Below, piece by piece: positions 8,725 through 17,083 of a stretch of DNA of 64,000 nt (positions are counted from its first letter, which is position 1; each line of letters starts with the position of its first letter). Origin of the DNA: Miltoncostaea sp963771025 (GTDB lineage: Bacteria > Actinomycetota > Thermoleophilia > Miltoncostaeales > Miltoncostaeaceae); contig CAVYRL010000004.1 in the NCBI GenBank assembly GCA_963771025.1, positions 248,001 through 312,000 on the forward strand, in the 5' to 3' direction. The notes below the pieces were generated by a model. That model was given only the letters and a program-made list of their open reading frames with translations. It searched no databases and was not told the origin of the DNA. Position numbers and translations under genes: made by a program.

Positions 8725-9367
8725 TCCGCTGAGATCCGACGCGCGCCGCAACCGGGAGCTGATCCTGGCGGCCGCGTCGGACCTCTTCGCCGAGTCCGGC
8801 GCCGATCTCTCGATCGACGAGATCGCGCGCCGGGCGGGCGTGGGCCACGCCACGATCTTCCGCCGGTTCCCGACCAAGGACGACCTGATCCTGGCGATGA
8901 TCGAGCAGCGGATGGGCGAGATGATCGCGGTGCTCGAGGAGTGCGCCCGCAACGACGACGCCTGGGAGGGCCTGGCCGAGGCGATGGCGCACGTGGCCGA
9001 GCGGCAGGCCATGGACCGGGGTCTCACCGATTCGACCAAGTCCCGGGTGGTCAGCGCGCCCAACCTGCAGGAGGCGCGCGGGCGGCTGATCGCCCCGATC
9101 GCCGACCTGCTCCAGCGCGCCCAGGCCGCCGGGCAGGTGCGCCCCGACCTCGCGCCCGAGGACGTGTTCTTCCTCATCGCCGGCGCGGCCAACGCCTCAC
9201 CCTGCCGGTTCGAGATCCCCGGGCTCTGGCGGCGCTACCTGGGGGTGATCCTCGACGGCATGCGGCCCGAGGGCGCATCGCTGCTCGACCCGTCGGCGCC
9301 CCGGCTCTGTCAGATCGAGGACGCCTTCGAGGCGGCGGCGGAGCGGTCGGCGGCCCCGGCGTCGTGA
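8717..9367 (+). CDS. TetR/AcrR-family transcriptional repressor
   Basis: 216 aa. N-terminal helix-turn-helix at about residues 28-60 (LSIDEIARRAGVGHATIFRRFPTKDDL), followed by an all-helical ligand domain. It overlaps the MFS gene by 8 bp and should be made from the same mRNA. It very likely binds the perfect inverted repeat at 7191-7221 and is released by a substrate of the pump; this is inference from operon structure. Its 3' end overlaps the convergent MarR gene by 58 bp, which may give antisense interference. Confidence 0.9.
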   Translation: MPNPLRSDARRNRELILAAASDLFAESGADLSIDEIARRAGVGHATIFRRFPTKDDLILAMIEQRMGEMIAVLEECARNDDAWEGLAEAMAHVAERQAMDRGLTDSTKSRVVSAPNLQEARGRLIAPIADLLQRAQAAGQVRPDLAPEDVFFLIAGAANASPCRFEIPGLWRRYLGVILDGMRPEGASLLDPSAPRLCQIEDAFEAAAERSAAPAS

Positions 9368-9813
9368 AAGACGCGCTCGAGTGCTTCGAGGGCCTGCAGC
9401 ACGGCCCCGCGGTCATCGGTGTCGAGGCGCTCGAGCAGCCCGCGTATGCGGCGGCGGGAGTAGTCGTTGGCCTCGTCCATCACGCTCCGTCCCGCCGCGG
9501 TCAGCGCCACCGGCCGCCGCCTGCGGTCGCCGCCATCCTCACGCGACGGCCGCTCGACCCACCCCTCGCGCTCGAGCGTCTGCACCATCCGGGTGGCGGT
9601 GCTGAGAGCCACGCCGGTGGTGGCCGCGAGGGCCGACATGGTCAGCGGCCCGTCAGCCAGCGCGATCATCGTGATGTGCTGGGGGGTGCTCAGCCGCTCG
9701 CCCGGGGTGGCGCCCTCGGCGCGACGCTCCTGGCGGGCCAGGATCAGCGGCGCGGCCACGTCGCGCAGGCGCGCGAAGGCGTCGACGAGCGGCTCGAGGC
9801 CAGGGTCCTTCAT
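9310..9813 (-). CDS. MarR-family transcriptional regulator
   Basis: 167 aa. Winged helix-turn-helix with LTMSALAATTGVALSTATRMVQTLEREGWVER-type recognition helix at about residues 58-88, then the wing and a C-terminal dimerisation helix. Divergent from the MFS gene at 9891. A palindrome touches its start codon at 9814-9832, the usual MarR arrangement for autorepression together with repression of a divergent pump. The C-terminal tail is encoded over the end of the TetR gene on the opposite strand. Confidence 0.88.
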   Translation of the reverse strand: MKDPGLEPLVDAFARLRDVAAPLILARQERRAEGATPGERLSTPQHITMIALADGPLTMSALAATTGVALSTATRMVQTLEREGWVERPSREDGGDRRRRPVALTAAGRSVMDEANDYSRRRIRGLLERLDTDDRGAVLQALEALERVFHDAGAADRSAAASKASSI

Positions 9814-9832
9814 TGCTTGTAGTATGCAAGCA
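9814..9832. promoter_or_regulatory. Palindrome at the MarR start, probable MarR operator
   Basis: TGCTTG (9814-9819) and CAAGCA (9827-9832) form an exact inverted repeat with a 7-nt spacer, immediately next to the MarR ATG. Size and sequence match typical MarR boxes. It lies 58 bp before the divergent MFS start. Confidence 0.6.
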
Positions 9833-9890
9833 TCTTTGAGCCGAATCGTCGCGAGGGGAAGAAACGATAGCCAGCGCTGAAGCTCGCCGG

Positions 9891-11330
9891 GTGGGGCCGA
9901 TGTTCACGCTCACCCTGCTCGCCGTGGTGTGCGTCTCGTACGTGCTCCAGCAGACGCTCGTGGTGCCCGCCCTTCCGACCATCGGGCGCGACCTCAACAC
10001 CAGCACCACCTGGGCGACGTGGATCTTCACGGGGTTCCTGCTCTCGTCGGCGGTCGCGACGCCCCTGATCGGCAAGCTCGGCGACACCTACGGCAAGAAG
10101 CGCCTCCTGGTGATCGTGATGGTCATCTTCGCCGTGGGCACGATCGGGGCCGCCCTCTCCACGTCGATCGCGATGCTGATCCTCGCCCGTGCGCTGCAGG
10201 GCGCCGCCGGCGCCATCTTCCCGCTCGCGTTCGGCATCGTGCGCGACGAGATGCCGCCGGAGAAGGTGGGGATGGCGCTCGGCCTGCTGTCGGCCACCCT
10301 CGGCATCGGTGCCGGGATCGGCCTGGTGCTGAGCGGCGTCGTGCTCGAGAGCTTCTCATGGCAGTGGCTGTTCTGGTTCGGCGCGGTGCCCGTGATCGCG
10401 GTGCTCGGGCCGGTCTGGTTCCTGCTCCCCGAGTCACGGGTGCGCACCCCCTCGCGCGTGGACTGGTGGGGGGCGATCACCATGTCCGCCGGGCTCGCGG
10501 CACTGCTGATCGCCCTGAGCGAGGGCGAGACCTGGGGGTGGTTGAGCGCGGCCACCCTCGGTCTGTTCGCCGCGTCGATCGTGGTGCTCGTGCTGTGGGT
10601 GTGGGTCGAGCTCAGGGTCCCCGAGCCGATGATCCAGATCGGGATGATGCGCGACCGGGCCGTGCTCTGGGCCAACATCGTCGCGGTCATCGTCGGCTTC
10701 GCCATGTACGGCACCTTCCTGCTGGTGCCGACCTTCGTGGAGATGGGCGCCGGACTGCCCGACCCCCTCGCCTCCCGGATCACCTACGGCTTCGGCGCGA
10801 GCGTGATCGTCGCGGGCCTCTTCCTGCTGCCGTCGTCGCTGGCGATGCTGATCGTCGGGCCGATGGGCGGCGCGCTCGAGCCGCGGCTCGGGGCCAAGGC
10901 GCTGACCGGCGTGGGGAGCGTCGTGCTCGGGCTCGGCGGGCTGATGCTGGCCCTGCTGCACAGCGAGGGCTGGGAGATCGTCCTCGCGATGACCTTCATC
11001 GGCATCGGCGTGGCGCTCGTCTACGCCATGCTCGCGAAGCTGATCATCGACGCCGTGCCTCCGGAGGTGACCGGCGTCGCGATCGGCGTCAACACGGTCA
11101 TGCGCACCATCGGCGGGGTCATCGGAGCGCAGGTCGGCGCGGCGCTGCTGAGCGCCATCACGATCTCGGGCACTGGCCTTCCCGCCGAGGACGCCTTCAC
11201 GGCGACCTTCCTGCTGGCCGCGGGCGTCGCCTTCGTCGGGGCCATCGCCATCCTCCGTATCCCGGGGCGCGGGCAGCGCGCGGGCGCCCCGGTGTTCGAG
11301 TCGGCCTCGGCCCCGACGCGGGCCGGTTAG
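9891..11330 (+). CDS. MFS transporter, 14-helix DHA2-like
   Basis: 479 aa, about 14 membrane helices. Motif A appears as GKLGDTYGKKRLL, and RALQGAAGAIFPLAFGIVRD fits the helix-4 motif of drug exporters. Start is GTG 9891; ATG three codons later (9900) is equally possible and no strong Shine-Dalgarno distinguishes them. Divergent from the MarR gene, whose operator lies in the shared spacer, so the protein is probably a MarR-controlled efflux pump. Substrate unknown. It is not closely similar to the DHA2 pump at 7252. Confidence 0.88.
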   Translation: MGPMFTLTLLAVVCVSYVLQQTLVVPALPTIGRDLNTSTTWATWIFTGFLLSSAVATPLIGKLGDTYGKKRLLVIVMVIFAVGTIGAALSTSIAMLILARALQGAAGAIFPLAFGIVRDEMPPEKVGMALGLLSATLGIGAGIGLVLSGVVLESFSWQWLFWFGAVPVIAVLGPVWFLLPESRVRTPSRVDWWGAITMSAGLAALLIALSEGETWGWLSAATLGLFAASIVVLVLWVWVELRVPEPMIQIGMMRDRAVLWANIVAVIVGFAMYGTFLLVPTFVEMGAGLPDPLASRITYGFGASVIVAGLFLLPSSLAMLIVGPMGGALEPRLGAKALTGVGSVVLGLGGLMLALLHSEGWEIVLAMTFIGIGVALVYAMLAKLIIDAVPPEVTGVAIGVNTVMRTIGGVIGAQVGAALLSAITISGTGLPAEDAFTATFLLAAGVAFVGAIAILRIPGRGQRAGAPVFESASAPTRAG

Positions 11331-11424
11331 CGAGACGCCCACGTCGAGCGAGCTCTGGACCAGGTTGCTCCGGCTGCCCATGCCCGCCGTGGCGCGCAGA
11401 CCCGGCCGAGAGTCCCGTGCGAGG

Positions 11425-12654
11425 TCAGCCGGAGAGCTGCGGGGCTCCGGCCGGCGGGGTCTCGTGAGCCACCACGACCGGCCGCCATGGGACCACCTGG
11501 CGGAAGGCGCGGCTGCCCACCAGCAGCACGAAGGCGGCGATGGCCACGGCCACGCACGAGAACGCGGTGAGCGTGGCCGGGAGACCGATCTGGTCAGCCA
11601 TGTAGCCCAGGGCGACGGTCGGGATGGTGCCCGCGTAGGCGCAGCAGTAGAGCAGCGACATCAGCTTGCCGCGCTGCTCGATGGGGACGATCGTTCCACA
11701 GATGACCGTGCCGCCGAAGAGGATGAAGCCGTTGGTGACGCCGATGATGCTGACCGCGAAGAGGACCACGTAGATGCTGTCCAGCTGCGAGGAGGCGACG
11801 ATCAGGAAGGACAGCAGCGACGAGGTCGACACCCCGATCATGATCGCCTTGCGCGGGTCCAGCCCGCGTGCGAGGAAGGGCGCGAGGCCGCCCAGCGCGA
11901 GGGTGAGGAAGCCGATCAGCCCGACCACCGCCAGGTTGCGCACATTGAGCGTGTCGAAGACGAAGATCGGGACCACCGAGAGGAAGGTGCCCTCGATGAA
12001 GCTCATCAGGAACGTGGCCGGCGCGACGAAGGTCATGAAGCCGAAGGCCTGACCGCTCGGGACGCCGATGCGGATGCGGAAGGGCCCCGGCTCCTTCTGG
12101 CGCATGAGCGTCTCGGACGCGGTGGACACCAGCAGGATGCCCACCAGCATCAACAGGACGTGAGCCTCGAAGGGCGTGTGGCGCGGGTTGGGGCCGTACT
12201 GGGCCAGGATCCCCGCGAAGCCGGGGCCGAGTCCGAAGCCGAGGCGGAAGAAGACGCCCGCCAGGGCGGCGGCCAGCGCCTTGCTGTCGTCGCGCGCGTG
12301 GTCCACGACGAAGGCGGCCCCGACGCCCAGGAAGCCGCCGATCGCCAGGCCCTGGAGCACCCGCCCGGCGAACAGCAGCGGCACCGACTCGGCGAGGGCG
12401 AAGACCACTGACGCGAGCGTCATCGTGACCATGGCCGGGATCAGCAGGCGCTTTCGTCCGAGCCGGTCGCTGAGGTTGCCGGCGATCAGCATCGTGGGGA
12501 CGACCGTGATCGTGTAGGTCACGAACAGCAGCGTCGCCGTGCCCGTCGAGATGTTGAAGTGCTGCTGATAGAGCGGCAGCAAGGGCGTCAGCGTGCTCGT
12601 GCCCATCGTGAGCACGAGGAGCCCGATCAGCGCCTTCCACGATCCCAGCGTCAC
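11425..12654 (-). CDS. MFS transporter, 12-helix
   Basis: 409 aa with 12 predicted helices. Motif A is GNLSDRLGRKRLL, and the 4th-helix region reads GRVLQGLAIGGFLGVGAAFVVD, fitting 12-TMS drug/proton antiporters (DHA1 or related). Starts with GTG. It converges on the MFS gene ending at 11330 with a 94-bp spacer in which I see no clear hairpin. The gene upstream (12739-13836) runs the same way with an 84-bp gap, so co-transcription is possible. Substrate unknown. Confidence 0.87.
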   Translation of the reverse strand: MTLGSWKALIGLLVLTMGTSTLTPLLPLYQQHFNISTGTATLLFVTYTITVVPTMLIAGNLSDRLGRKRLLIPAMVTMTLASVVFALAESVPLLFAGRVLQGLAIGGFLGVGAAFVVDHARDDSKALAAALAGVFFRLGFGLGPGFAGILAQYGPNPRHTPFEAHVLLMLVGILLVSTASETLMRQKEPGPFRIRIGVPSGQAFGFMTFVAPATFLMSFIEGTFLSVVPIFVFDTLNVRNLAVVGLIGFLTLALGGLAPFLARGLDPRKAIMIGVSTSSLLSFLIVASSQLDSIYVVLFAVSIIGVTNGFILFGGTVICGTIVPIEQRGKLMSLLYCCAYAGTIPTVALGYMADQIGLPATLTAFSCVAVAIAAFVLLVGSRAFRQVVPWRPVVVAHETPPAGAPQLSG

Positions 12655-12738
12655 CGCGCGTCTCCCGGCGCGTGCCCCCGTCGAAACATGCCGGTCAAAA
12701 TAACAGACGCTCGCGTTTGCGAATGGCGAGCGCCGCCA

Positions 12739-13836
12739 TCAGCCGATCAGGCGGGAAATCTCCGAGGGGCGTTCCACCGGCAGCAGATGGCCGGCGCCCG
12801 GCACCTCGTGCAGCGCGGCACCCAGCCGGTCGGCGAGGGCGCGGGCGTGCGCCGCCTCCGGGTCGCGATCGCCCACCACCAGCCGCACCGGCGTGGTGGT
12901 GCCCGCGGCCCAGGTGTCGGAGGAGGGCGTGGCATCGGTCGCCCAGGCGGCGCGGTCGGTCCGTCGCAGCCGGTCGCGCACATATCGCACCAGGGGAGCG
13001 TCGGCGGCCAGGCTCTCGGGCGTCAGCCACGAGGTCATCACGGCGACCGGGTCCGGGGCCGTGGACGGGGTCAGCGGGGCCACGAGCGTGATCACCGCGA
13101 CGCGGTCGCCCAGGCGGCGGGCCGCGGCGTGGGCGACCGCCGCCCCGGTGCCGGCGCCCACCAGCTCCACGGGTCCGTCGCCGAGCGTGTCGATCAGCGC
13201 CAGCAGGTCGTCGGCCAGGGCGCTTCCGGCCCCCGCCGGCGCACCGGCCGCGCCCCCGTGGCCGCGCAGGTCGTGAGCCACCAGACGCCGCTCGCCGGCG
13301 ATGGCCCGGATCACGTCGCGCCACACCAGGCGGTCCAGGCCGAGCGGGTGCACCAGCACGATCGGCGTGCCCTCGCCACCGGTGTCGGTGACCAGGGTCT
13401 CGTGATCGCCGAGGGGCGTGCGCACGGCGGGAAGCGGAAGCGGCAGCCCGCGCTCCTCAATCGCCTCGCGCACGGCGCGGAGCCCGTTGAGCGCGCGCGG
13501 GAAGCCGGCGTACGGCGCGATCTGCTCGCACATCGCCACCAGCTCGTCCCCGTCGATGCCGCATTCGAGCGCCGCGGGGATGTGCAGCTTCAGCTGGGGC
13601 TCGGCCCCGCCGATCGCGCACAGGACGGCCACCGTCACCAGCTCGCGCTGCGCGGCCGACAGGCTGGAGCGCGAGAAGACGTCGGCGAAGATGAACTCCT
13701 GCACCCCGTCGGCGAGCACGGGCGAGGCCTCGCGCACCCGCCCCGTGGCGACGGGTCCGCGCCCGCCGGTCGCCCGCGAGAACTCACGCTCGCCCACCGT
13801 CGTGCGGTCCATGCGGCTCCACCCCGTGATCGACAC
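12739..13836 (-). CDS. Fusion: carboxymuconolactone-decarboxylase domain + alpha/beta-hydrolase lacking the nucleophile
   Basis: 365 aa in two domains. Residues about 45-130 are a CMD/AhpD-like domain (SAAQRELVTVAVLCAIGG, LKLHIPAALECGID, APYAGFPRALNG) without a CxxC pair, like 4-carboxymuconolactone decarboxylase PcaC. Residues about 155-365 are an alpha/beta-hydrolase resembling 3-oxoadipate enol-lactonase PcaD, the same pair that is fused in some beta-ketoadipate pathways. The nucleophile elbow reads GAGTG instead of GxSxG, so glycine replaces the serine; the acid (VVGDRD) and histidine (GAGHLL) remain. Either the hydrolase half is catalytically dead or works differently. No other protocatechuate genes are nearby. 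Confidence 0.78.
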   Translation of the reverse strand: MSITGWSRMDRTTVGEREFSRATGGRGPVATGRVREASPVLADGVQEFIFADVFSRSSLSAAQRELVTVAVLCAIGGAEPQLKLHIPAALECGIDGDELVAMCEQIAPYAGFPRALNGLRAVREAIEERGLPLPLPAVRTPLGDHETLVTDTGGEGTPIVLVHPLGLDRLVWRDVIRAIAGERRLVAHDLRGHGGAAGAPAGAGSALADDLLALIDTLGDGPVELVGAGTGAAVAHAAARRLGDRVAVITLVAPLTPSTAPDPVAVMTSWLTPESLAADAPLVRYVRDRLRRTDRAAWATDATPSSDTWAAGTTTPVRLVVGDRDPEAAHARALADRLGAALHEVPGAGHLLPVERPSEISRLIG

Positions 13837-13864
13837 CGGGCCAGAGCGTATGGCACTCCGGCTC

Positions 13865-14299
13865 TCAGGTGAGCCCGCGCGCCCTCGCCACGAACCAGCC
13901 GTTCACGTTGTTGCAGCGCACCTCGCGCGGACGCTCGTTGACGTAGGTGTAGATCGGCCTGCGCTGGTAGGTCACCTGGCGCCGGCCGTCGCGCCGCACG
14001 ATCGTCCCGAAGCGTCCCTTCACGCCCGCGATCCTGGCGGGCACGCGGGCGCGTCGCGGGATGATCAGCGGCGGCCAGGCCCGGGCGCAGGCCCCGGTGC
14101 AGCGCACCCGTCCGGGCCGCTCGCGGTTCCACCAGTAGAGGGCCTGACCGGACCGGGTGACCAGCACCTTGCCGAAGCTGGCGTGTTTGAAGGTGGACAC
14201 CGGCCGGACGACGGGAGCCGGCTTGGCGGACGCCGCCGCCGGCGCGATCACGACCGCAGCGGCAAGGACGAGCGGCAGCGCATGGCGGGACCAACGCAT
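13865..14299 (-). CDS. Secreted repeat protein of unknown function (PF03640/COG4315 type)
   Basis: 144 aa. A Sec signal peptide is evident: MRWSRH, a hydrophobic core, then AAASA at about residue 24. The mature part carries the FGKVLVTRSGQALYWW and CTGACARAWPPL elements typical of the 'secreted repeat of unknown function' lipoproteins, though no lipobox cysteine follows the signal. Three cysteines (CTGAC, CNN) could form disulfides. Exported; function unknown. Divergent from the M29 aminopeptidase with an 88-bp spacer. Confidence 0.8.
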   Translation of the reverse strand: MRWSRHALPLVLAAAVVIAPAAASAKPAPVVRPVSTFKHASFGKVLVTRSGQALYWWNRERPGRVRCTGACARAWPPLIIPRRARVPARIAGVKGRFGTIVRRDGRRQVTYQRRPIYTYVNERPREVRCNNVNGWFVARARGLT

Positions 14300-14375
14300 C
14301 GGGACCTCCGGGATCGACGATGCGCCCCACCGTAGAGACAGATGGTTACGGGGGTCTTACCGAGGCGGCGTTCAC

Positions 14376-14381
14376 TAGGCT
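14376..14381 (+). promoter_or_regulatory. -10 element for a leaderless M29 aminopeptidase transcript
   Basis: TAGGCT ends 6 nt before the GTG start codon, leaving room for transcription to begin at the start codon itself. The same geometry recurs before two other genes (16353 and 16995). Confidence 0.45.
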
Positions 14382-14387
14382 GGCCCG

Positions 14388-15593
14388 GTGAGCGACCCCC
14401 GCATCGACGGACTCGCGCGCCTGGCCGTCGAGGTCGGCGCCAACGTCCAGCACGACCAGGTGGTCTCGGTCAGCGGCCGGCCGGGCCAGGAGGATCTGGT
14501 GCGCGCGATCGTGGCCGCGGCCTACGACCGCGGCGCGAGGTTCGTGGACGTCGGCTGGTTCGATCCCCACGTCAAGCTGGCCCGCCTCCAGCGCGCCGCG
14601 GAGGACACCCTCGACTGGGTGCCGCCCTGGTACGGGGCGCGGATCGTCGAGATCGGGAGGATGGCCGGCGCCACCATCGCGCTGGCCGGCCCCACCGCGC
14701 CGGGGCTCTTCGACGACATCGACCCGGCGCGCGCGGGGAAGGACCGCCTGCCCTCGGTGGCCGAGGGTGTCGCCGTGATCATGGGCGGCCAGGTCAACTG
14801 GACCGTGGTGCCCTGCCCCAACCCGGCCTGGGCGGGCGTCGTGTTCCCCGGCCGCGGCCCCGGGGAGGCGCTCGAGCTGCTGTGGACCCAGATCGCCCAC
14901 ATCTGCCGCCTCGACGAGCCCGACCCCGCCGCGGCGTGGCGCGCCCGCGGGGCGGAGCTGGAGGCCTCGGCACGCCGGCTCAACGAGAAGCGCCTCTCGG
15001 CGCTGCGCTTCGTGGGCCCGGGCACCGACCTGACGGTCGGGCTGCTGGAGGGCTCCAACTGGGTGGGCGGCGGCGACCGCCGGGCCGACGGGCTGCCGCA
15101 CCTTCCCAACATCCCCACCGAGGAGGTGTTCACCACCCCCGACCCGACCCGCACGGAGGGCGTGGTGACCGCCACCCGGCCGCTCGACCTGGGCGGCACC
15201 GTGGTCAACGGGTTGAAGGTGCGCTTCGCGGGCGGGCGGGCGGTGGAGATCACCGCCGACACCGGCGCCGACATCCTGCGCTCGCGGGCGGCCCTCGACG
15301 ACGGCGCCGCGCGCCTCGGCGAGGTGGCCCTGGTGGACGGCAGCGGCCGCATCGGCCCGCTCGGCACGGTCTTCTTCGACACCCTGCTCGACGAGAACGC
15401 GGCGAGCCACATCGCCCTCGGCGCCGGCTACCCCAAGGGCGCCTCCCCCGAGGACGCGGAGCGCATCAACACGAGCGAGATCCACATCGACTTCATGATC
15501 GGCGGCCCCGACGTGACGGTGTTCGGCGTGGATGCCGACGGCGCCGAGTCGCCGGTGCTCGAGAACCTGACCTGGTCAGACTCCGCGCAGTAG
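14388..15593 (+). CDS. M29-family aminopeptidase (AmpS/AmpT-like)
   Basis: 401 aa, typical of thermophilic metallo-aminopeptidases that remove N-terminal residues using a dinuclear metal site. Expected ligands appear in order: NIPTEEVFTTPDP (Glu), LGEVALVD (Glu), DENAASHIALG (His) and HIDFMIG (His/Asp). Cytosolic. The GTG at 14388 sits just after a TAGGCT box with no room for a Shine-Dalgarno, so I infer a leaderless mRNA. Its 3' end overlaps the convergent SDR gene by 18 bp. Confidence 0.9.
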   Translation: MSDPRIDGLARLAVEVGANVQHDQVVSVSGRPGQEDLVRAIVAAAYDRGARFVDVGWFDPHVKLARLQRAAEDTLDWVPPWYGARIVEIGRMAGATIALAGPTAPGLFDDIDPARAGKDRLPSVAEGVAVIMGGQVNWTVVPCPNPAWAGVVFPGRGPGEALELLWTQIAHICRLDEPDPAAAWRARGAELEASARRLNEKRLSALRFVGPGTDLTVGLLEGSNWVGGGDRRADGLPHLPNIPTEEVFTTPDPTRTEGVVTATRPLDLGGTVVNGLKVRFAGGRAVEITADTGADILRSRAALDDGAARLGEVALVDGSGRIGPLGTVFFDTLLDENAASHIALGAGYPKGASPEDAERINTSEIHIDFMIGGPDVTVFGVDADGAESPVLENLTWSDSAQ

Positions 15594-16328
15594 GCCGCCG
15601 TCCACGGGGATCGCGACCCCGGTGACGTACGAGGCCCGGTCGCTGCACAGGAAGGCCGCGACCGCGGCGATCTCCTCCACCTCGCCGGTCCGTTTCGCGG
15701 GAACCTGCGCGCGCGCGGACTCCTCGGCGGCCTCGGCCGAGCCCGACAGGCGCGTCAGCCGGTCCGTGAGGATCCGCCCCGGCAGCACCGTGTTGAGCGT
15801 GACCCCGTCGGCGGCGACCTGGCCGGCGATCGTCTTCCACGCCGCGAGCGCCGCCGAGCGCTCGGCGTTGGAGAGCATCAGGCGATCGATCGGCTCGCGC
15901 ACCGAGGTGGAGGCCACGTTGAGCACCCGGCCCCACCCGCGCTCGCGCATGCCGGGCATCACCGCGCCCACCAGGGCGAGCGGCGCCTGCACCAGCGCGC
16001 GGTGGGCGGCCTCCCATTGGCCGGTCGAGAAGCCGAGCGGATCCGCCCCGGCCGGAGGCCCGCCGGTGTTGCACACCAGCACCTCGACCGGCCCGGCCAG
16101 GGAGGTCTCCACCGCCGCGATCAGGCCGGGCGCGCCGTCGAGGTCGGCACTGTCCCAGACGAAGCCGGTGGCGCCGATCTGCGACGCCGTCTCGTCGATC
16201 CGCTCCCGCGACCGCGACGCGATGGCCACCCGCGCGCCCTCGGCGACCAGCGCGGAGGCGATGCCGCGGCCGATCCCCGACGACGCCCCGGTGACGAGCG
16301 CGACACGGTCGGTGAGCCCCAGGTGCAT
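15576..16328 (-). CDS. SDR oxidoreductase with atypical active site (BKR-like)
   Basis: 250 aa. Rossmann motif TGASSGIGRG at about 13-22. The region that should hold YxxxK reads LSNAERSAALAAWKT: lysine can be aligned but the tyrosine is absent. It matches the 'beta-ketoacyl reductase-like' SDR subgroup, known to deviate from the catalytic tetrad, which has a LSNxxRxxxxG segment in this place. Reaction therefore uncertain. Divergent from a TetR gene (start-to-start 37 bp), which probably controls both. Confidence 0.82.
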   Translation of the reverse strand: MHLGLTDRVALVTGASSGIGRGIASALVAEGARVAIASRSRERIDETASQIGATGFVWDSADLDGAPGLIAAVETSLAGPVEVLVCNTGGPPAGADPLGFSTGQWEAAHRALVQAPLALVGAVMPGMRERGWGRVLNVASTSVREPIDRLMLSNAERSAALAAWKTIAGQVAADGVTLNTVLPGRILTDRLTRLSGSAEAAEESARAQVPAKRTGEVEEIAAVAAFLCSDRASYVTGVAIPVDGGLLRGV

Positions 16329-16352
16329 GCCGGGAGAGCCTAACCCCGCTGC

Positions 16353-16358
16353 TAGCCT
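16353..16358 (+). promoter_or_regulatory. -10 element for TetR gene, probably leaderless
   Basis: TAGCCT lies 7 nt before GTG 16366, in the short spacer shared with the divergent SDR gene. Confidence 0.35.
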
Positions 16359-16365
16359 CGTGTCC

Positions 16366-16974
16366 GTGAGCGGCGCCCCCGTCGACACCTCCGTTGCCCG
16401 CCGTGCCGGCCGGCCGCGCTCGGCCGCCGTCAACGGAGCGATCCTCGACGCCGCCCTCGCCCTGCTCTCCACCGAGGGCTACGCGCGCATGAGCATCGAC
16501 GGCGTGGCTGCCGCCGCCCACGTGAGCAAGGCGGCGATCTACCTCCGCTACAGCGGAAAGGCCGACCTGGCCACCGCCGCCCTCGCCCACCTGCGCGAGG
16601 CGGGCCGCCCCGCTCCGGTCGGCGAGCTGCGCCCCGACCTCCTCTCCGAGCTGCGCCAGATGCGCATCAACACCGAGCGCGTGCTGGCCATGTCCCTCGT
16701 GGGCACCTGCCTCTCCGAGGAGCGCCACACCCCCGAGCTGCTCGAGCTCTTCCGCGAGCGCACCATGCAGCCGCGTCGCGCGATCCTGCGCGAGCTGATG
16801 ACCGAGGGCCAGGCCCGCCGCGAGATCGCCCCCGACGCCGACATCGCGTCCGCGGTCGATCTCTTCATGGGCGCGTACCACGCCCACTACCTCTCGGGCG
16901 ACCCGTTCCCCCACCGGTGGGAGGAGCGGATCGTCGATTCCCTCCTGCGCGCCCTCGGCGTCCCGGCGGGCTGA
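16366..16974 (+). CDS. TetR-family transcriptional regulator
   Basis: 202 aa. The DNA-binding domain follows an arginine-rich arm (RRAGRPRS) and reads MSIDGVAAAAHVSKAAIYLRYSGKADL at about residues 42-70. The C-terminal domain resembles TetR_C_16-type ligand domains (MGAYHAHYLSG). Start is GTG 16366; an in-frame GTG two codons earlier (16360) is the alternative. It is divergent from the SDR at 15576-16328, the likeliest target. Nothing ties it to the palindromes in region 2, but it cannot be excluded as their regulator. Confidence 0.88.
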   Translation: MSGAPVDTSVARRAGRPRSAAVNGAILDAALALLSTEGYARMSIDGVAAAAHVSKAAIYLRYSGKADLATAALAHLREAGRPAPVGELRPDLLSELRQMRINTERVLAMSLVGTCLSEERHTPELLELFRERTMQPRRAILRELMTEGQARREIAPDADIASAVDLFMGAYHAHYLSGDPFPHRWEERIVDSLLRALGVPAG

Positions 16975-16994
16975 TCGCGGGTCGGGTCCCTTGC

Positions 16995-17000
16995 TAGGTT
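16995..17000 (+). promoter_or_regulatory. -10 element upstream of the pyruvate dehydrogenase operon
   Basis: TAGGTT is followed after 5 nt by GTG 17006. This is the leaderless geometry seen at 14376, which suggests that translation of the operon mRNA starts at 17006 rather than at aceE itself. Confidence 0.4.
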
Positions 17001-17005
17001 GGGTT

Positions 17006-17083
17006 GTGCCGCGCGGTGATCGACCGCCAACCACGTCCCCCTGGGTGACGATGTCCTCGGCTCACGAAACGACACTCGGCTGA
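17006..17083 (+). CDS. Putative 25-aa leader peptide (or displaced 5' end of aceE)
   Basis: GTG 17006 opens a 26-codon frame ending at TGA 17081-17083, with an internal in-frame ATG at 17051. The stop overlaps a CTG codon (17080) that opens the aceE frame, giving a CTGA overlap. Two readings are possible: a leader peptide that delivers ribosomes to aceE by termination-reinitiation, or the true aceE start separated from the rest by a 1-nt frameshift near 17080. The amino-acid sequence shows no recognisable family. Confidence 0.3.
   Translation: MPRGDRPPTTSPWVTMSSAHETTLG

Noticed and set aside
16366..16974. Longer ORF reaching back to 15622 for the TetR gene
   Set aside because: The upstream part is antisense to the SDR gene and has low-complexity composition; the TetR protein starts at GTG 16366 or 16360.
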